Part shown: one piece after another, positions 19,286 through 27,200 of the stretch
How the letters are laid out: each line of letters opens with the position of its first letter
Position numbering within the stretch: the stretch's first letter is position 1
Assembly (NCBI RefSeq): GCF_025061645.1
Contig: NZ_JANYMP010000002.1
Coordinates: 436,494-500,493, forward strand
DNA length: 64,000 bases
Direction: 5' to 3'
From: Umezawaea endophytica
Lineage (GTDB): Bacteria > Actinomycetota > Actinomycetes > Mycobacteriales > Pseudonocardiaceae
The notes under the pieces: model-generated
What the model was told of the DNA's origin: nothing
Databases searched by the model: none
Seen by the model: only the letters and a program-made list of their open reading frames with translations
Translations under genes and position numbers: made by a program

Positions 19286-20251
19286 CTACCTCGTGAAGAC
19301 GATCTTGCCGGAGGTCTCGCCGTCGAGCATCGACCGCAGGCCCTCCTCGGCGCGCTCCATCGGCAACTCCAGACCGATCTGCGGCCTGAGGTCGTTGAGA
19401 GCGCAGAACGCCAGCAGGTCGCCGAGTTCCTCCCGCGTGCCCATGGTCGAGCCGACCACGCGCAACTGGAGGAAGAACAGCCGCTGCAACTCGGCCGCCG
19501 ACGCGTCCCCGCTGGTGGCGCCGGAGATCACCACGATCCCACCGGGCTTGAGCGCCTTCATCGAGTGCGACCAGGTCGCCTTGCCGACGGTCTCGAACAC
19601 CGCGTCCACCCGCTCGGGCAGCCGCGCGCCGGACTCGAACGAGGCGTGCGCGCCCAGCGACTCCGCCAGCGCCCGCTTCTCCTCGGTGCGCCCGGTCACC
19701 CAGACCCGGAACCCGGCCGCCCGGCCCAACTGGACCAGCGCCGTCGACACCCCGCCGGACGCGCCCTGCACGAGCATCGTCTGGCCGGGGCGCAGCCCGG
19801 ACTTCACGAACAGCATCCGGTACGCGGTCAGCCACGCCGTGCCCATGCACGCCGCTTCGGCGAACGACAGCCCGGCGGGCTTGGCCAGCGCGTTCCGCTT
19901 CGGCACCACCGCGTAGTCCGCGAACGTGCCCTGGTGCTTCTCGGTCAGCAGGGTGCGGCCGGGGTCGAGCGTCTCGTCGCCCGACCACTCCGGGTCGCCG
20001 ATCACGGAGTGCAGCACCACCTCGGTGCCGTCGTCGAGCACTCCCGCGCCGTCGCACCCCAGGATCATCGGGAACCGGTCGGCCTTGATGCCGACGCCCC
20101 GCAGCGTCCACAGGTCGTGCATGTTCAGGCTGGCCGCCCGCACCCCCACCCGGACCCAGCCGTCCGGTACCTCGGGTTCCGGACGCTCACCCACCCGCAA
20201 CGCGGCAAGGGGGTCCTGCGGGCTCGGCTCGGCTGCGTAGACGGCGAACAT
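19286..20251 (-). CDS. zinc-binding dehydrogenase / quinone oxidoreductase-like (MDR family)
   Basis: This is a 321-residue medium-chain reductase. The N-terminal GroES-like domain contains ASLNMHDLWTLRGVG and MILGCDGAGVLDDGTEV. The Rossmann domain has the nucleotide loop VQGASGGVSTALVQLGRAAG. It reduces quinones or enones with NADPH. The catalytic Zn ligands of alcohol dehydrogenases are largely absent, which favours a quinone/enone reductase. ATG at 20251 gives the family's normal N terminus. It is monocistronic. Confidence 0.85.
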   Translation of the reverse strand: MFAVYAAEPSPQDPLAALRVGERPEPEVPDGWVRVGVRAASLNMHDLWTLRGVGIKADRFPMILGCDGAGVLDDGTEVVLHSVIGDPEWSGDETLDPGRTLLTEKHQGTFADYAVVPKRNALAKPAGLSFAEAACMGTAWLTAYRMLFVKSGLRPGQTMLVQGASGGVSTALVQLGRAAGFRVWVTGRTEEKRALAESLGAHASFESGARLPERVDAVFETVGKATWSHSMKALKPGGIVVISGATSGDASAAELQRLFFLQLRVVGSTMGTREELGDLLAFCALNDLRPQIGLELPMERAEEGLRSMLDGETSGKIVFTR

Positions 20252-20319
20252 GGGCCGAACATACCGACCTGACCAGGGCGACCTGCGGTGAGACACGTCA
20301 CCGGACTAGGCTCGGTCCT

Positions 20320-20571
20320 GTGCCTGAGGGGATCGCGCAGTGGTGGGACGGGGTCGAGCTGTGGCTCACCCAGCTCCCCTTCGTGCTCCAGTTCCCGCTC
20401 ATGATGGGGCTGATGCTGCCCCTGTGCCTGTTCGCGGCCCGGCTCATCGACCGCGTGGTCGACCGCGCGTCGGCCCGCGTGACACCCCACAAGGACGCCG
20501 AACCCCCGGTCGGGACGCTGCCGACCGACGTCCGAGAGCCCCACACGCTGCACATCGGCGGCGGTTCGTAG
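20320..20571 (+). CDS. small single-pass membrane protein, 83 residues
   Basis: I do not recognise a family. A central hydrophobic segment (LPFVLQFPLMMGLMLPLCLF) spans the membrane, with a Trp-rich start (GIAQWWDGVELWL) before it. A basic stretch (ARLIDRVVDRASARV) and a polar tail follow. It starts with GTG at 20320. It ends 10 bases before the secreted RNase gene, so it may be cotranscribed with the RNase-barstar pair. Confidence 0.55.
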   Translation: MPEGIAQWWDGVELWLTQLPFVLQFPLMMGLMLPLCLFAARLIDRVVDRASARVTPHKDAEPPVGTLPTDVREPHTLHIGGGS

Positions 20572-20580
20572 GCTGACCCG

Positions 20581-21054
20581 GTGACTCCTGGTAGGCGCCT
20601 CTCCGTCGCTCTCGTTGGCCTGATCGCCCTGGTCGTCTTCGGGTGGGTCTTCAAGGACCTGTCGTCCTCCGGCGGCGCGACCCCGCCACCCAGCGGGTCC
20701 GTGAGCGGGTCGGTGAGCGCCAAGCCGTCCGCGGCCCCCGGCGGCGCGGTGGCGGGCACGGAGTCGGGGTTCGAGGTCAAGGCGCTGTCGAGCCTGCCGT
20801 CGCAGGCGGCCGACACGTGGAAGCTGATCGAGAAGAACGGGCCGTTCCCGTACCCGCGCAACGACGGCGTCCAGTTCCAGAACCGCGAGAAGCGCCTGCC
20901 CGCCAAGACCGGCGAGTACTACAAGGAGTACACCGTGCCCACCCCCGGCAGCCAGGACCGGGGCGCGCGGCGGCTGATCACGGGCAACCAGTCGGAGGTC
21001 TACTACACCTCCGACCACTACGACTCCTTCGTCGTCGTGGACGTGAAGAAGTGA
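20581..21054 (+). CDS. secreted guanyl-specific ribonuclease (RNase Sa/barnase N1-T1 family)
   Basis: The product is 157 residues. An N-terminal hydrophobic segment (residues 8-23) acts as signal or anchor, followed by a Ser/Gly/Pro-rich linker and a microbial RNase domain. Compared with Streptomyces RNase Sa the catalytic residues are visible: Glu116 in YYKEYTV, Arg in RGARRLITG and His146 in YYTSDHYDSF. The enzyme cleaves RNA after guanosine. The barstar-like gene that overlaps its stop by four bases protects the producer. The uncleaved N terminus could tether it to the membrane. Confidence 0.93.
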   Translation: MTPGRRLSVALVGLIALVVFGWVFKDLSSSGGATPPPSGSVSGSVSAKPSAAPGGAVAGTESGFEVKALSSLPSQAADTWKLIEKNGPFPYPRNDGVQFQNREKRLPAKTGEYYKEYTVPTPGSQDRGARRLITGNQSEVYYTSDHYDSFVVVDVKK

Positions 21055-21392
21055 CCGTCCAGGAAGCCGTCAAGGCGGCCCGCGAGCGCGGAGCGCACCC
21101 GCACGTCCTGCGCGGCGACACCATCACCTCGCGGCACGAGGCCATCGAGGCCATCGCCGCCGCGCTGTCGTTCCCGGAGTGGTTCGGGCACAACCTGGAC
21201 GCCCTGTACGACTCGCTGACCGACCTGTCCTGGCTACCGGAGGGCGAGCACGTGCTCATCTGGCCGCGGTCGGCCGAACTGGCCCGCCGCGACCCGCGCG
21301 GCGGCGAGAGCGTGAACGCCGTGCTGGACGACGCCGTGCGCCGCACCACCGAACTCGGTGGCCGCGTCCTGACGGTCGTCCGCGCGGACTAG
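21051..21392 (+). CDS. barstar-family RNase inhibitor
   Basis: The 113-residue barstar fold contains ISSRHEAIEAIAAALSFPEW-like helix 1, then FGHNLDALYDSLTDLSWLPEG, the acidic inhibitor helix and loop that plug the RNase active site. It should bind the RNase encoded just upstream and neutralise it inside the cell. GTG at 21051 overlaps the RNase stop (GTGA), giving coupled translation of toxin and immunity. The stop overlaps the convergent AraC gene by 4 bases. Confidence 0.92.
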   Translation: MTVQEAVKAARERGAHPHVLRGDTITSRHEAIEAIAAALSFPEWFGHNLDALYDSLTDLSWLPEGEHVLIWPRSAELARRDPRGGESVNAVLDDAVRRTTELGGRVLTVVRAD

Positions 21393-22312
21393 CGCCCGGC
21401 CCTCCGCCAGGCCGCGGGCGTCACGCCGTGCGCGGCGCGGAACCGGCGGACGAAGTAGCCCGCCTCGCGGTAGCCGACCCGGTGCGCGATCTCGTCGACG
21501 GTGAGGTCCGTGTCGGCCAGCACCCGCCGCGCCTCCCGCATCCGCCGCTCGGTGATCCACTGCTGCACCGTGCGCCCGGTCCGCCTGCCGACGACGGTGG
21601 TGAGGTGCCCGGTCGTCAGCCCGACGGCCTCCGCGACGTCCCGCAGCGAGATCGGCTCGTGGTACCGGTTCTCCACGACGTCGAAGACGGCAGCCAGCAG
21701 CGGTTCCACGCCCGGATCGCCGGGCAGGTCGACCTGGAGGCGGCCGAGCCGCACCAGCAGCAGCGTCAGGTGCGCGCGGGTCGCGTCGGCGTAGCCGTCC
21801 CGCCTGCTGGTCAGCTCGGCGTCCAGGTCGGTGAGGTGCCGTGACCAGGTGGGCCGGTCGTCCGGTGGCACGCGGAACCGCTGCCCGCCGCCGCGGAGGC
21901 CGCCGATGAACGGGGACAGCAGCGGGTGGGTGCGCCAGGAGACCAGGGACGCCGGGGCCGTCGGGTCGACCGCGTCAGCCGGGAAGAACACCGCCCACGC
22001 CTCGCCCTGCCCGCTGTGGCGAGGCGTGATCACCGCGCCGGGGGCGATGACGAACGCGTCGCCCGCCGAGAGCGCCCAGTCCTCGCCGTCCACGCGCAGC
22101 ACGCCGTCGCCGGTCTCGACGTAGAACAGCACGAGGAAGTCGTGGGCGTGCGTGCCCATCGAGGACGTGTGCTCCCGCGCGTCGCCACCGGTCCAGTGCT
22201 CGACCGACACCGACGGCAGCCCGGCGGTGCGGACGTAGTCGACCAGCGGCACGCCCTGCGCGGTGAGGCGAGTCGGGCGCTGTGCGTTTCCACGATCGGA
22301 AGAATGTGCCAT
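21389..22312 (-). CDS. AraC family transcriptional regulator
   Basis: The 307-residue protein has an N-terminal cupin sensor (HTHAHDFLVLFYVETGDGVLRVDG) and a C-terminal pair of helix-turn-helices. The second one reads DEIAHRVGYREAGYFVRRFR and HGVTPAAWR, the AraC signature. The ligand is unknown. It is divergent from a methyltransferase gene with an 86-base shared promoter region, so that gene is its likeliest target. ATG at 22312. Confidence 0.9.
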   Translation of the reverse strand: MAHSSDRGNAQRPTRLTAQGVPLVDYVRTAGLPSVSVEHWTGGDAREHTSSMGTHAHDFLVLFYVETGDGVLRVDGEDWALSAGDAFVIAPGAVITPRHSGQGEAWAVFFPADAVDPTAPASLVSWRTHPLLSPFIGGLRGGGQRFRVPPDDRPTWSRHLTDLDAELTSRRDGYADATRAHLTLLLVRLGRLQVDLPGDPGVEPLLAAVFDVVENRYHEPISLRDVAEAVGLTTGHLTTVVGRRTGRTVQQWITERRMREARRVLADTDLTVDEIAHRVGYREAGYFVRRFRAAHGVTPAAWRRAGR

Positions 22313-22350
22313 CAGAGCCGCACTTCGTCACTTGTTGGCTGTTCAGAGCC

Positions 22351-22379
22351 TTGACAGGCTAGCAGTTGTCAGCCGAACT
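22351..22379 (+). promoter_or_regulatory. promoter/operator between araC-type and methyltransferase genes
   Basis: TTGACA (22351-22356) is a good -35 element. Inverted TGACA (22352-22356) and TGTCA (22367-22371) halves frame 10 bases. The -10 (CGAACT, 22374) is weak. This may be where the divergent AraC protein acts. Confidence 0.35.
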
Positions 22380-22398
22380 TCGTTCCTTGGAGAACACC

Positions 22399-23034
22399 GT
22401 GACCACCGACCGCGCTTACCTGCCCGCGATGGGCAAGAGTTCGCTGCTGCCGTTCTACGACGTGTTCAGCACGCTGTTCGGCGCCAAGGACGCCCAGTGG
22501 CAGCTCGTGGCCCAGGCCTCGCTGCCGCCCGGCGGGACCGTGCTGGAGATCGGCTGCGGCACCGGCAACGTCCTGGTGCTCGCCGGGCGCGTGGCACCGG
22601 GCGCGACGCTGATCGGCCTCGACCCCGACGCCGACGCGCTCGCCGTCGCCGGGCGCAAGACGGCCCGCGCGGGGCTGGCCGTCCGGTTCGACCGCGGGTA
22701 CGCCGACCGGCTCCCGTACGACGACGGGAGCGTCGACCGGGTGCTGTCGTCGTTCATGTTCCACCACCTGCCGGGGGAGCAGAAGCTCGACGCGCTCCGT
22801 GAGGTCCACCGGGTGCTCGCGCCGGGAGGGAGCCTGCACCTGCTCGACTTCGACCACCAGGAGCCAGCGCCGGTGCACAGGCTGCTCAGGCCGAAGCGCG
22901 GCCACGGGCACGGCCACTCGCCCGGCGGGGTCGCGCAGGCCCTGATGACCGAGGCCGGCCTGCGCGACGCCGTCGAGGTGAGCCGCGGGACGTCGTTCCT
23001 GGGCGGGTTCGCGCACTACCGGGCGTCCCGCTGA
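22399..23034 (+). CDS. class I SAM-dependent methyltransferase
   Basis: The 211-residue Rossmann methyltransferase has motif I VLEIGCGTGNVLVLA, the motif II acidic residue in LIGLDPDADAL and the motif III region YDDGSVDRVLSSFMFHHLP. This UbiE/Methyltransf_11 type acts on a small molecule or lipid that is not identifiable. A His/Gly-rich stretch (KRGHGHGHSPGG) near the C terminus is unusual. GTG at 22399 has GGAG six bases upstream. Confidence 0.85.
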   Translation: MTTDRAYLPAMGKSSLLPFYDVFSTLFGAKDAQWQLVAQASLPPGGTVLEIGCGTGNVLVLAGRVAPGATLIGLDPDADALAVAGRKTARAGLAVRFDRGYADRLPYDDGSVDRVLSSFMFHHLPGEQKLDALREVHRVLAPGGSLHLLDFDHQEPAPVHRLLRPKRGHGHGHSPGGVAQALMTEAGLRDAVEVSRGTSFLGGFAHYRASR

Positions 23035-23043
23035 CGGCAGGCC

Positions 23044-23826
23044 CTAGGCGTCATCCCCGGTGGGAACCCAGGAGGGCTTGCGCTTCTCGACGAACGCCGC
23101 GATCCCCTCCTGGCCCTCCGGTCCGCCGAAGTGCCGGGCCGACAGCTCCAGCAGGTCCGCGAACGCCTCGCCGAGCGTCGACGGGCGCGGCTCCTGGAGC
23201 ATCCGCTTGGTCGCGGCCAGCGCGCCGGGAGCGCCCAGCGCCAGCATGTCCGTGTACCGCCGCACCTCGGCGTCCACCTGGTCGGCGGGCACGGACGAGT
23301 TGACCAGCCCGATGTCCTTCGCCCTTGCCGCGTCGAACGCCTCGCCGGTGAGGAACAGCTCGTGCGCGGCGCGGGGGAGCAGCCGGGGCAGCACCGTCAC
23401 GGAGATCACCGCGGGCACCACCCCGATGCGCACCTCGCTGAACGCGAACGTCGCGTGCTCGGCCGCCACGGCGATGTCGCAGGCCGCCACGATCCCCACG
23501 CCACCCGCCCGCGCCGGTCCGGCCAGCCGGGCGACGACCGGTTTCGGGCTCGTCCAGATCTGCTCCAGGATCGCCGGGAACTCGTTCACCCCCTGCTGGG
23601 TCGCGTTCGCCCCGCCCGCTTCCTTGAGGTCCATGCCGGAGCAGAACACGGTTCCCGTGTGGCTCAGCACGACCACCCGCACGGCGTCGTCGGCCGTGGC
23701 GGTCTTCAGGTGCGCGGACAGCTCGGCCCTGAGGCGGGCCGAGAGCGCGTTGCGGTTGTGGGGGGAGTCCAGCGTGATCGTCGCGATGCCGCGCCGCACC
23801 TCGTAGTGGACCAGCTCGTCTGCCAT
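23044..23826 (-). CDS. enoyl-CoA hydratase/isomerase family protein
   Basis: This is a 260-residue crotonase fold. It has the oxyanion-hole segments FCSGMDLKEAG and AGPARAGGVGIVAACDIAVA, followed by FSEVRIGVVPAVISV. The family hydrates or isomerises acyl-CoA double bonds in fatty acid or ring degradation. The catalytic Glu pair of true hydratases is not fully clear, so an isomerase or other crotonase reaction is possible. ATG at 23826 is used. It converges with the methyltransferase gene and diverges from the DJ-1/MarR operon. Confidence 0.87.
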   Translation of the reverse strand: MADELVHYEVRRGIATITLDSPHNRNALSARLRAELSAHLKTATADDAVRVVVLSHTGTVFCSGMDLKEAGGANATQQGVNEFPAILEQIWTSPKPVVARLAGPARAGGVGIVAACDIAVAAEHATFAFSEVRIGVVPAVISVTVLPRLLPRAAHELFLTGEAFDAARAKDIGLVNSSVPADQVDAEVRRYTDMLALGAPGALAATKRMLQEPRPSTLGEAFADLLELSARHFGGPEGQEGIAAFVEKRKPSWVPTGDDA

Positions 23827-23853
23827 GACCCGCACTCTACGATCCCGGCTTGA

Positions 23854-23888
23854 TTGACAGGATGCTGTCGTTATGACAGGCTGCTGTC
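23854..23888 (+). promoter_or_regulatory. leaderless promoter with two tandem palindromic operators
   Basis: TTGACA (23854-23859) and CAGGCT (23877-23882) are spaced 17 bases and put transcription start at about the GTG at 23889. Two copies of GACAG-N4-CTGTC (23856-23869 and 23875-23888) are 19 bases apart and cover both elements. The MarR-type regulator encoded in the operon is the likeliest ligand. Confidence 0.65.
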
Positions 23889-24509
23889 GTGACAACGACG
23901 GTGCACCTCGCGGTTTACGACACGCTCGCCGACTGGGAGTTCGGGTTCGCCACGGCGGGCATCAACACCCCGGAGTGGCAGCGGGTGCCGGGCCGCTACG
24001 AGATCCGCACGGTGGGGCTGACGTTCGACACGGTCACGTCCGCGGGCGGCCTGCGCATCACGCCGGACACCGTGCTGGCCGACCTCGACCCCGCCGACAG
24101 CGCCATGCTGATCCTCCCCGGCGCGGGCCTGTGGGCCACCGGCGACCTGGCGCCGTTCGCCACCACTGCCCGCCGGTTCCTCGACTCGGACGTGCCGGTG
24201 GCGGCCATCTGCGGCGCCACGGTCGGCCTGGCGGCCTCCGGCCTGCTCGACTCCTACGACCACACCGGCAACGCCGTCGAGGAGCTGTCCCAGGCACCGG
24301 GCTACGGCGGCGCCGCGCGCTTCCGGGCCGAGCGGGCGGTCACCGATCGTGGCCTGGTCACCGCCGGGGCGGCCAGCCCGGTCGAGTTCGCCCGCGAGAT
24401 CTTCGCCGCGCTGGACCTGTACTCGCCCGAGGTCCTGGAGGCCTGGTACGGGCTGTTCAGCACCGGCGACCCGTCGTGGTTCGGCAAGCTGGTGGCGGCC
24501 ACGTCGTGA
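23889..24509 (+). CDS. DJ-1/PfpI family protein
   Basis: The 206-residue DJ-1/PfpI fold has a nucleophile elbow with Cys in VAAICGATVGLA and LILPGAGLWAT at the second conserved strand. Members include isocyanide hydratases, glyoxalases and chaperones. The exact reaction is not evident, but the Cys is kept, so it is probably an enzyme. GTG at 23889 starts right after the second operator palindrome with no room for a ribosome site. The gene overlaps the MarR gene by four bases. Confidence 0.88.
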   Translation: MTTTVHLAVYDTLADWEFGFATAGINTPEWQRVPGRYEIRTVGLTFDTVTSAGGLRITPDTVLADLDPADSAMLILPGAGLWATGDLAPFATTARRFLDSDVPVAAICGATVGLAASGLLDSYDHTGNAVEELSQAPGYGGAARFRAERAVTDRGLVTAGAASPVEFAREIFAALDLYSPEVLEAWYGLFSTGDPSWFGKLVAATS

Positions 24510-24958
24510 TCGAGCCGCGGTCCGAGGCCGGAGACGTGCTGACCGACGTGGTCATGCGGACGTTCCGGCTGTACGGCGGCTTCCTGGAGGCCGCCGAGGT
24601 GATGACGAAGCCGGTCGGGCTGACGGCGGCGTGGTGGCAGGTGCTCGGGGCGGTGCTGAAGGAACCCCTGTCCGTGTCCGGCATCGCGCGCGAGATGGGA
24701 CTGACCCGGCAGAGCGTGCAGCGCATCGCGGACCTGTTGGTGGACAAGGGGTTGGCCGAGTACCTGCCCAACCCGGCCCACCGGCGCGCGAAGCTGTTCC
24801 AGCCGACGGGGGCGGGGCACACCGCCGTGGAGAGCCTGCGCGAGGCGCAGTACGCGTGGGCGAACCGGATCACGGCTTCCGTTGGGGCGGAGGAGTTGCG
24901 GGGCGCGCTGGACGTGATGAACCGGCTGGTGGCGAACTTGGACGCGGACCGGGGGTGA
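24506..24958 (+). CDS. MarR family transcriptional regulator
   Basis: The 150-residue winged-helix protein has PLSVSGIAREMGLTRQSVQR as recognition helices, followed by LVDKGLAEYLPNPAHRRAKLF as the wing, which is typical of MarR. It is cotranscribed with the DJ-1 gene by a GTGA overlap and probably represses the operon by binding the two palindromes in the promoter. The inducer is unknown and may be the substrate of the DJ-1 enzyme. Confidence 0.9.
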   Translation: MIEPRSEAGDVLTDVVMRTFRLYGGFLEAAEVMTKPVGLTAAWWQVLGAVLKEPLSVSGIAREMGLTRQSVQRIADLLVDKGLAEYLPNPAHRRAKLFQPTGAGHTAVESLREAQYAWANRITASVGAEELRGALDVMNRLVANLDADRG

Positions 24959-25027
24959 GTCACCGGATGGGGTGAGGGTGGTTTTCACGTCCGCGATGCC
25001 CTGATACGCTTTTGCCAGCCTTTCCCG

Positions 25028-25609
25028 CTAGGGAGAGGAAGTGAGCCCAGGTGCGCGTCCGGACGGTCGCTGCCTGGGCTTCGCGCTTTTCGCGGTGCCG
25101 ATGTCGGTCACGGCGGCCACCATCGGGCTGATTCGTCGTTTCCAGTCGCCCCCGGCCCCGTGGCACCAGGCCACGGCGTCGCTGATCCAGAGGGCGGGTT
25201 CGGTCCACGACTCGATGTGTTCGTAGATCAGCCCGGCCGCATGGGCCTTCGTGTGGACACCGATGGTCTGCCGGTCTCGGGAATTGGCCGTCGCGTCGCG
25301 CGAGTCCAGCACGAGCCGGGTCACGCCGTTGTCGATGGCGTCGGTCACCAATCGTTCCAGCAGGATCGCCCTGACCAGTTCACTGGGCCCTCGGCCTTGG
25401 TAGACGTAGGCCGGGTGTCCACTGCGGACCAACTTGGAGGCGATCAGTCTCCGACTCGAATCCCGCTCGGTCTTGAAGTGGAGTCGTCGACAGCCCGCGG
25501 GCAGCATCTCGCGCATGGCCGTTCTCGTGAGGTGCAGGGAGTGCGGTGGTAGCAGGGTCGCGGCGAGCAGGTAGCTGCCGCGTTCGGACTCGTCGACGAA
25601 CATGTGCAT
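25028..25609 (-). CDS. DUF3800-like protein
   Basis: The 193-residue product begins MHMFVDESERGSYLLAATLL, the form of the first acidic motif of DUF3800, an RNase H-like fold. Further acidic residues lie in VLDSRDATANSRDRQ and WISDAVAWCHGAGG. If the fold is right it may be a nuclease, and such genes often travel with mobile elements. ATG at 25609 puts the motif at the N terminus. The open frame continues to a GTG at 25687, so the start is not certain. Codon use is less GC3-biased than in its neighbours. The match is moderate. Confidence 0.55.
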   Translation of the reverse strand: MHMFVDESERGSYLLAATLLPPHSLHLTRTAMREMLPAGCRRLHFKTERDSSRRLIASKLVRSGHPAYVYQGRGPSELVRAILLERLVTDAIDNGVTRLVLDSRDATANSRDRQTIGVHTKAHAAGLIYEHIESWTEPALWISDAVAWCHGAGGDWKRRISPMVAAVTDIGTAKSAKPRQRPSGRAPGLTSSP

Positions 25610-25695
25610 CCGGACAGGATCCCATCCGGACTTGCTCGGAAGGCAATCGGTCGGTTCGCGGAAGTGGTTGCTGGACCACCGGTCCACGGTCGGGT

Positions 25696-25727
25696 GCCGC
25701 GTGGAGTTCCGGAGAACTCCACGCGGC
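25696..25727 (-). terminator. terminator of the secreted protein gene
   Basis: GCCGCGTGGAGTTC (25696-25709) pairs perfectly with 25714-25727 around a CGGA loop. It begins 10 bases past the stop of the leftward gene at 25737. Confidence 0.8.
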
Positions 25728-25736
25728 GATCTGGTG

Positions 25737-26342
25737 TCAGCCGATGGTGGTGGTCGTCAGGATCGGGTTGGGGTCCGGGTAGCCGGTGGCCGGGGCGTCG
25801 AGTGGGAAGCCGAAGACTGAGATGCCCGCGGTGAAGGTGAGGCCCGGCGCGGTGTAGCTGGTGCCGCCCAGTTGGGTGCTGATGGTGCCGGAGGCGCCCG
25901 CCACCAGGTTCAGGGTGATGGTGGGCAGTTCGAAGTCGGCGCCGCCCTTGATCGGGCCCGCGACCTTGAGCACCACGTCGGTGCCCGACAGGGCGATCGT
26001 CGGTGTGCCGCCTAGTCCTGAGCCGCCGGTGGCGGTGGCGGACTGGAACGTGGAGTTGGCGGGCACGGGCAGCGACAGGCTGATGGTCCTGATCTCGCGC
26101 ACGGTGTAACCGGCGGCTTCGGCGGGCACCTTGTTCGGTGCCGGGTCGATGACCGCGGTGACGACACCGCCGGGCGCGACCGCTCCCGGCGCGGTCGCGT
26201 CCAGCGGTTGGTCGAGGGTGAACTCCGCACTCTGGCCGAGTGCGGTCGCCTTCAACTTGTACGTGATCGCGTGCGGTTCGGCGGACGCTGGTGTGCTCGT
26301 CGCGAGCAGCAGGGCCAGCGCTGCGAATACGGCTGTCTTCAT
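25737..26342 (-). CDS. secreted hypothetical protein, 201 residues
   Basis: I do not recognise a named family. A clear signal peptide (MKTAVFAALALLLATSTPASA) precedes a mature part with no cysteine. That part is rich in Thr, Gly, Ala and Pro and has alternating hydrophobic strands, as in a beta-sandwich. It ends PDPNPILTTTTIG. Similar short secreted beta proteins are common in actinomycetes and some bind the envelope. ATG at 26342 follows GGGGAGAGGGAAAC. A strong terminator follows, so it is monocistronic. Confidence 0.7.
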   Translation of the reverse strand: MKTAVFAALALLLATSTPASAEPHAITYKLKATALGQSAEFTLDQPLDATAPGAVAPGGVVTAVIDPAPNKVPAEAAGYTVREIRTISLSLPVPANSTFQSATATGGSGLGGTPTIALSGTDVVLKVAGPIKGGADFELPTITLNLVAGASGTISTQLGGTSYTAPGLTFTAGISVFGFPLDAPATGYPDPNPILTTTTIG

Positions 26343-26450
26343 GTTTCCCTCTCCCCGTTGAGGTGGGAGGGCGTCCAGCGGAAGCGGCGTGTCTAACTGA
26401 CTACTTGTGAGTAAGTTTCACGTCAAGGCCCTGTCGCCTGATCGGACGAA

Positions 26451-27200
26451 TCACGCGTATTGACGAACTTCGCTTCCCGTCAAGGCCGTGGAATAGCGGT
26501 GCAGCACCAGTTCGGCCACCTCCGGGTCGGCGCCGAGCGGGGCGGCGATCCGGGCGTCCGGCGCCAGCTCCAACGTCCTGGCGGTGATCCGGTCGGGGAG
26601 CAGACCGGGTGCGAGGAACCACGACGCGACGGCGACGCGGGTGGCGCCGCGGGCCCGCAGGCGAGCGATGGCCGTGGGCACGTCGGGGTCGCCCGCCGAC
26701 GCGAACGCGGGTTCCACGCCCGCCCAGCCGGAGCGGGCGGCCCAACGGGCGGCTATCGCGGCCACGGCGGCGTTCGCCGGGGCGTGCGACGAGCCCGCGC
26801 CCGCCAGCACGATGCCGGTGGTCCGGTCGAAGGGCCGGACGCCCGCCTCGGCGAGCCTGCGCAGCGCGGCCGACTCGAGCCACGGGTCCGGCCCGAGGAC
26901 GTCGCCGATCGTGACCGACAGCCGCGGGAACTGGCGCTGGACGTCGGCCACCGCGCCGGGCACGTCCACGCGTGCGTGAAAAGCCTTGCCCAGCAGCAGC
27001 GGCACGACGACGGCGTGGCGGTGACCCTCGCCGTGCACGGTCCTGAGCACGTCGCCGAGCCGGGGCGCGGACAGGTCGAGGAAGGCCGCGCGGACGTCGA
27101 CGGCCGGGTTGAGGGCGCGGACCACGTCCAGCAGCGCCGTGACGGTCGCTGCCGAACGGGGGTCGCGGCTGCCGTGCGCGACGGCGATGAGCGGGGTCAT
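26451..27200 (-). CDS. sirohydrochlorin chelatase (CbiX/SirB-like)
   Basis: The 249-residue protein has two CbiX domains. The first starts LIAVAHGSRDPRSAATV with the catalytic His, and it keeps VVVPLLLGKAFHARVDVP with a second His. The C-terminal half repeats the fold (VAVASWFLAPGLLPDRI). It inserts iron (or cobalt) into sirohydrochlorin to make siroheme, the cofactor of the sulfite reductase encoded in the same operon. ATG at 27200 overlaps the permease stop by four bases. It is the last gene of the sulfur operon. Confidence 0.88.
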   Translation of the reverse strand: MTPLIAVAHGSRDPRSAATVTALLDVVRALNPAVDVRAAFLDLSAPRLGDVLRTVHGEGHRHAVVVPLLLGKAFHARVDVPGAVADVQRQFPRLSVTIGDVLGPDPWLESAALRRLAEAGVRPFDRTTGIVLAGAGSSHAPANAAVAAIAARWAARSGWAGVEPAFASAGDPDVPTAIARLRARGATRVAVASWFLAPGLLPDRITARTLELAPDARIAAPLGADPEVAELVLHRYSTALTGSEVRQYA

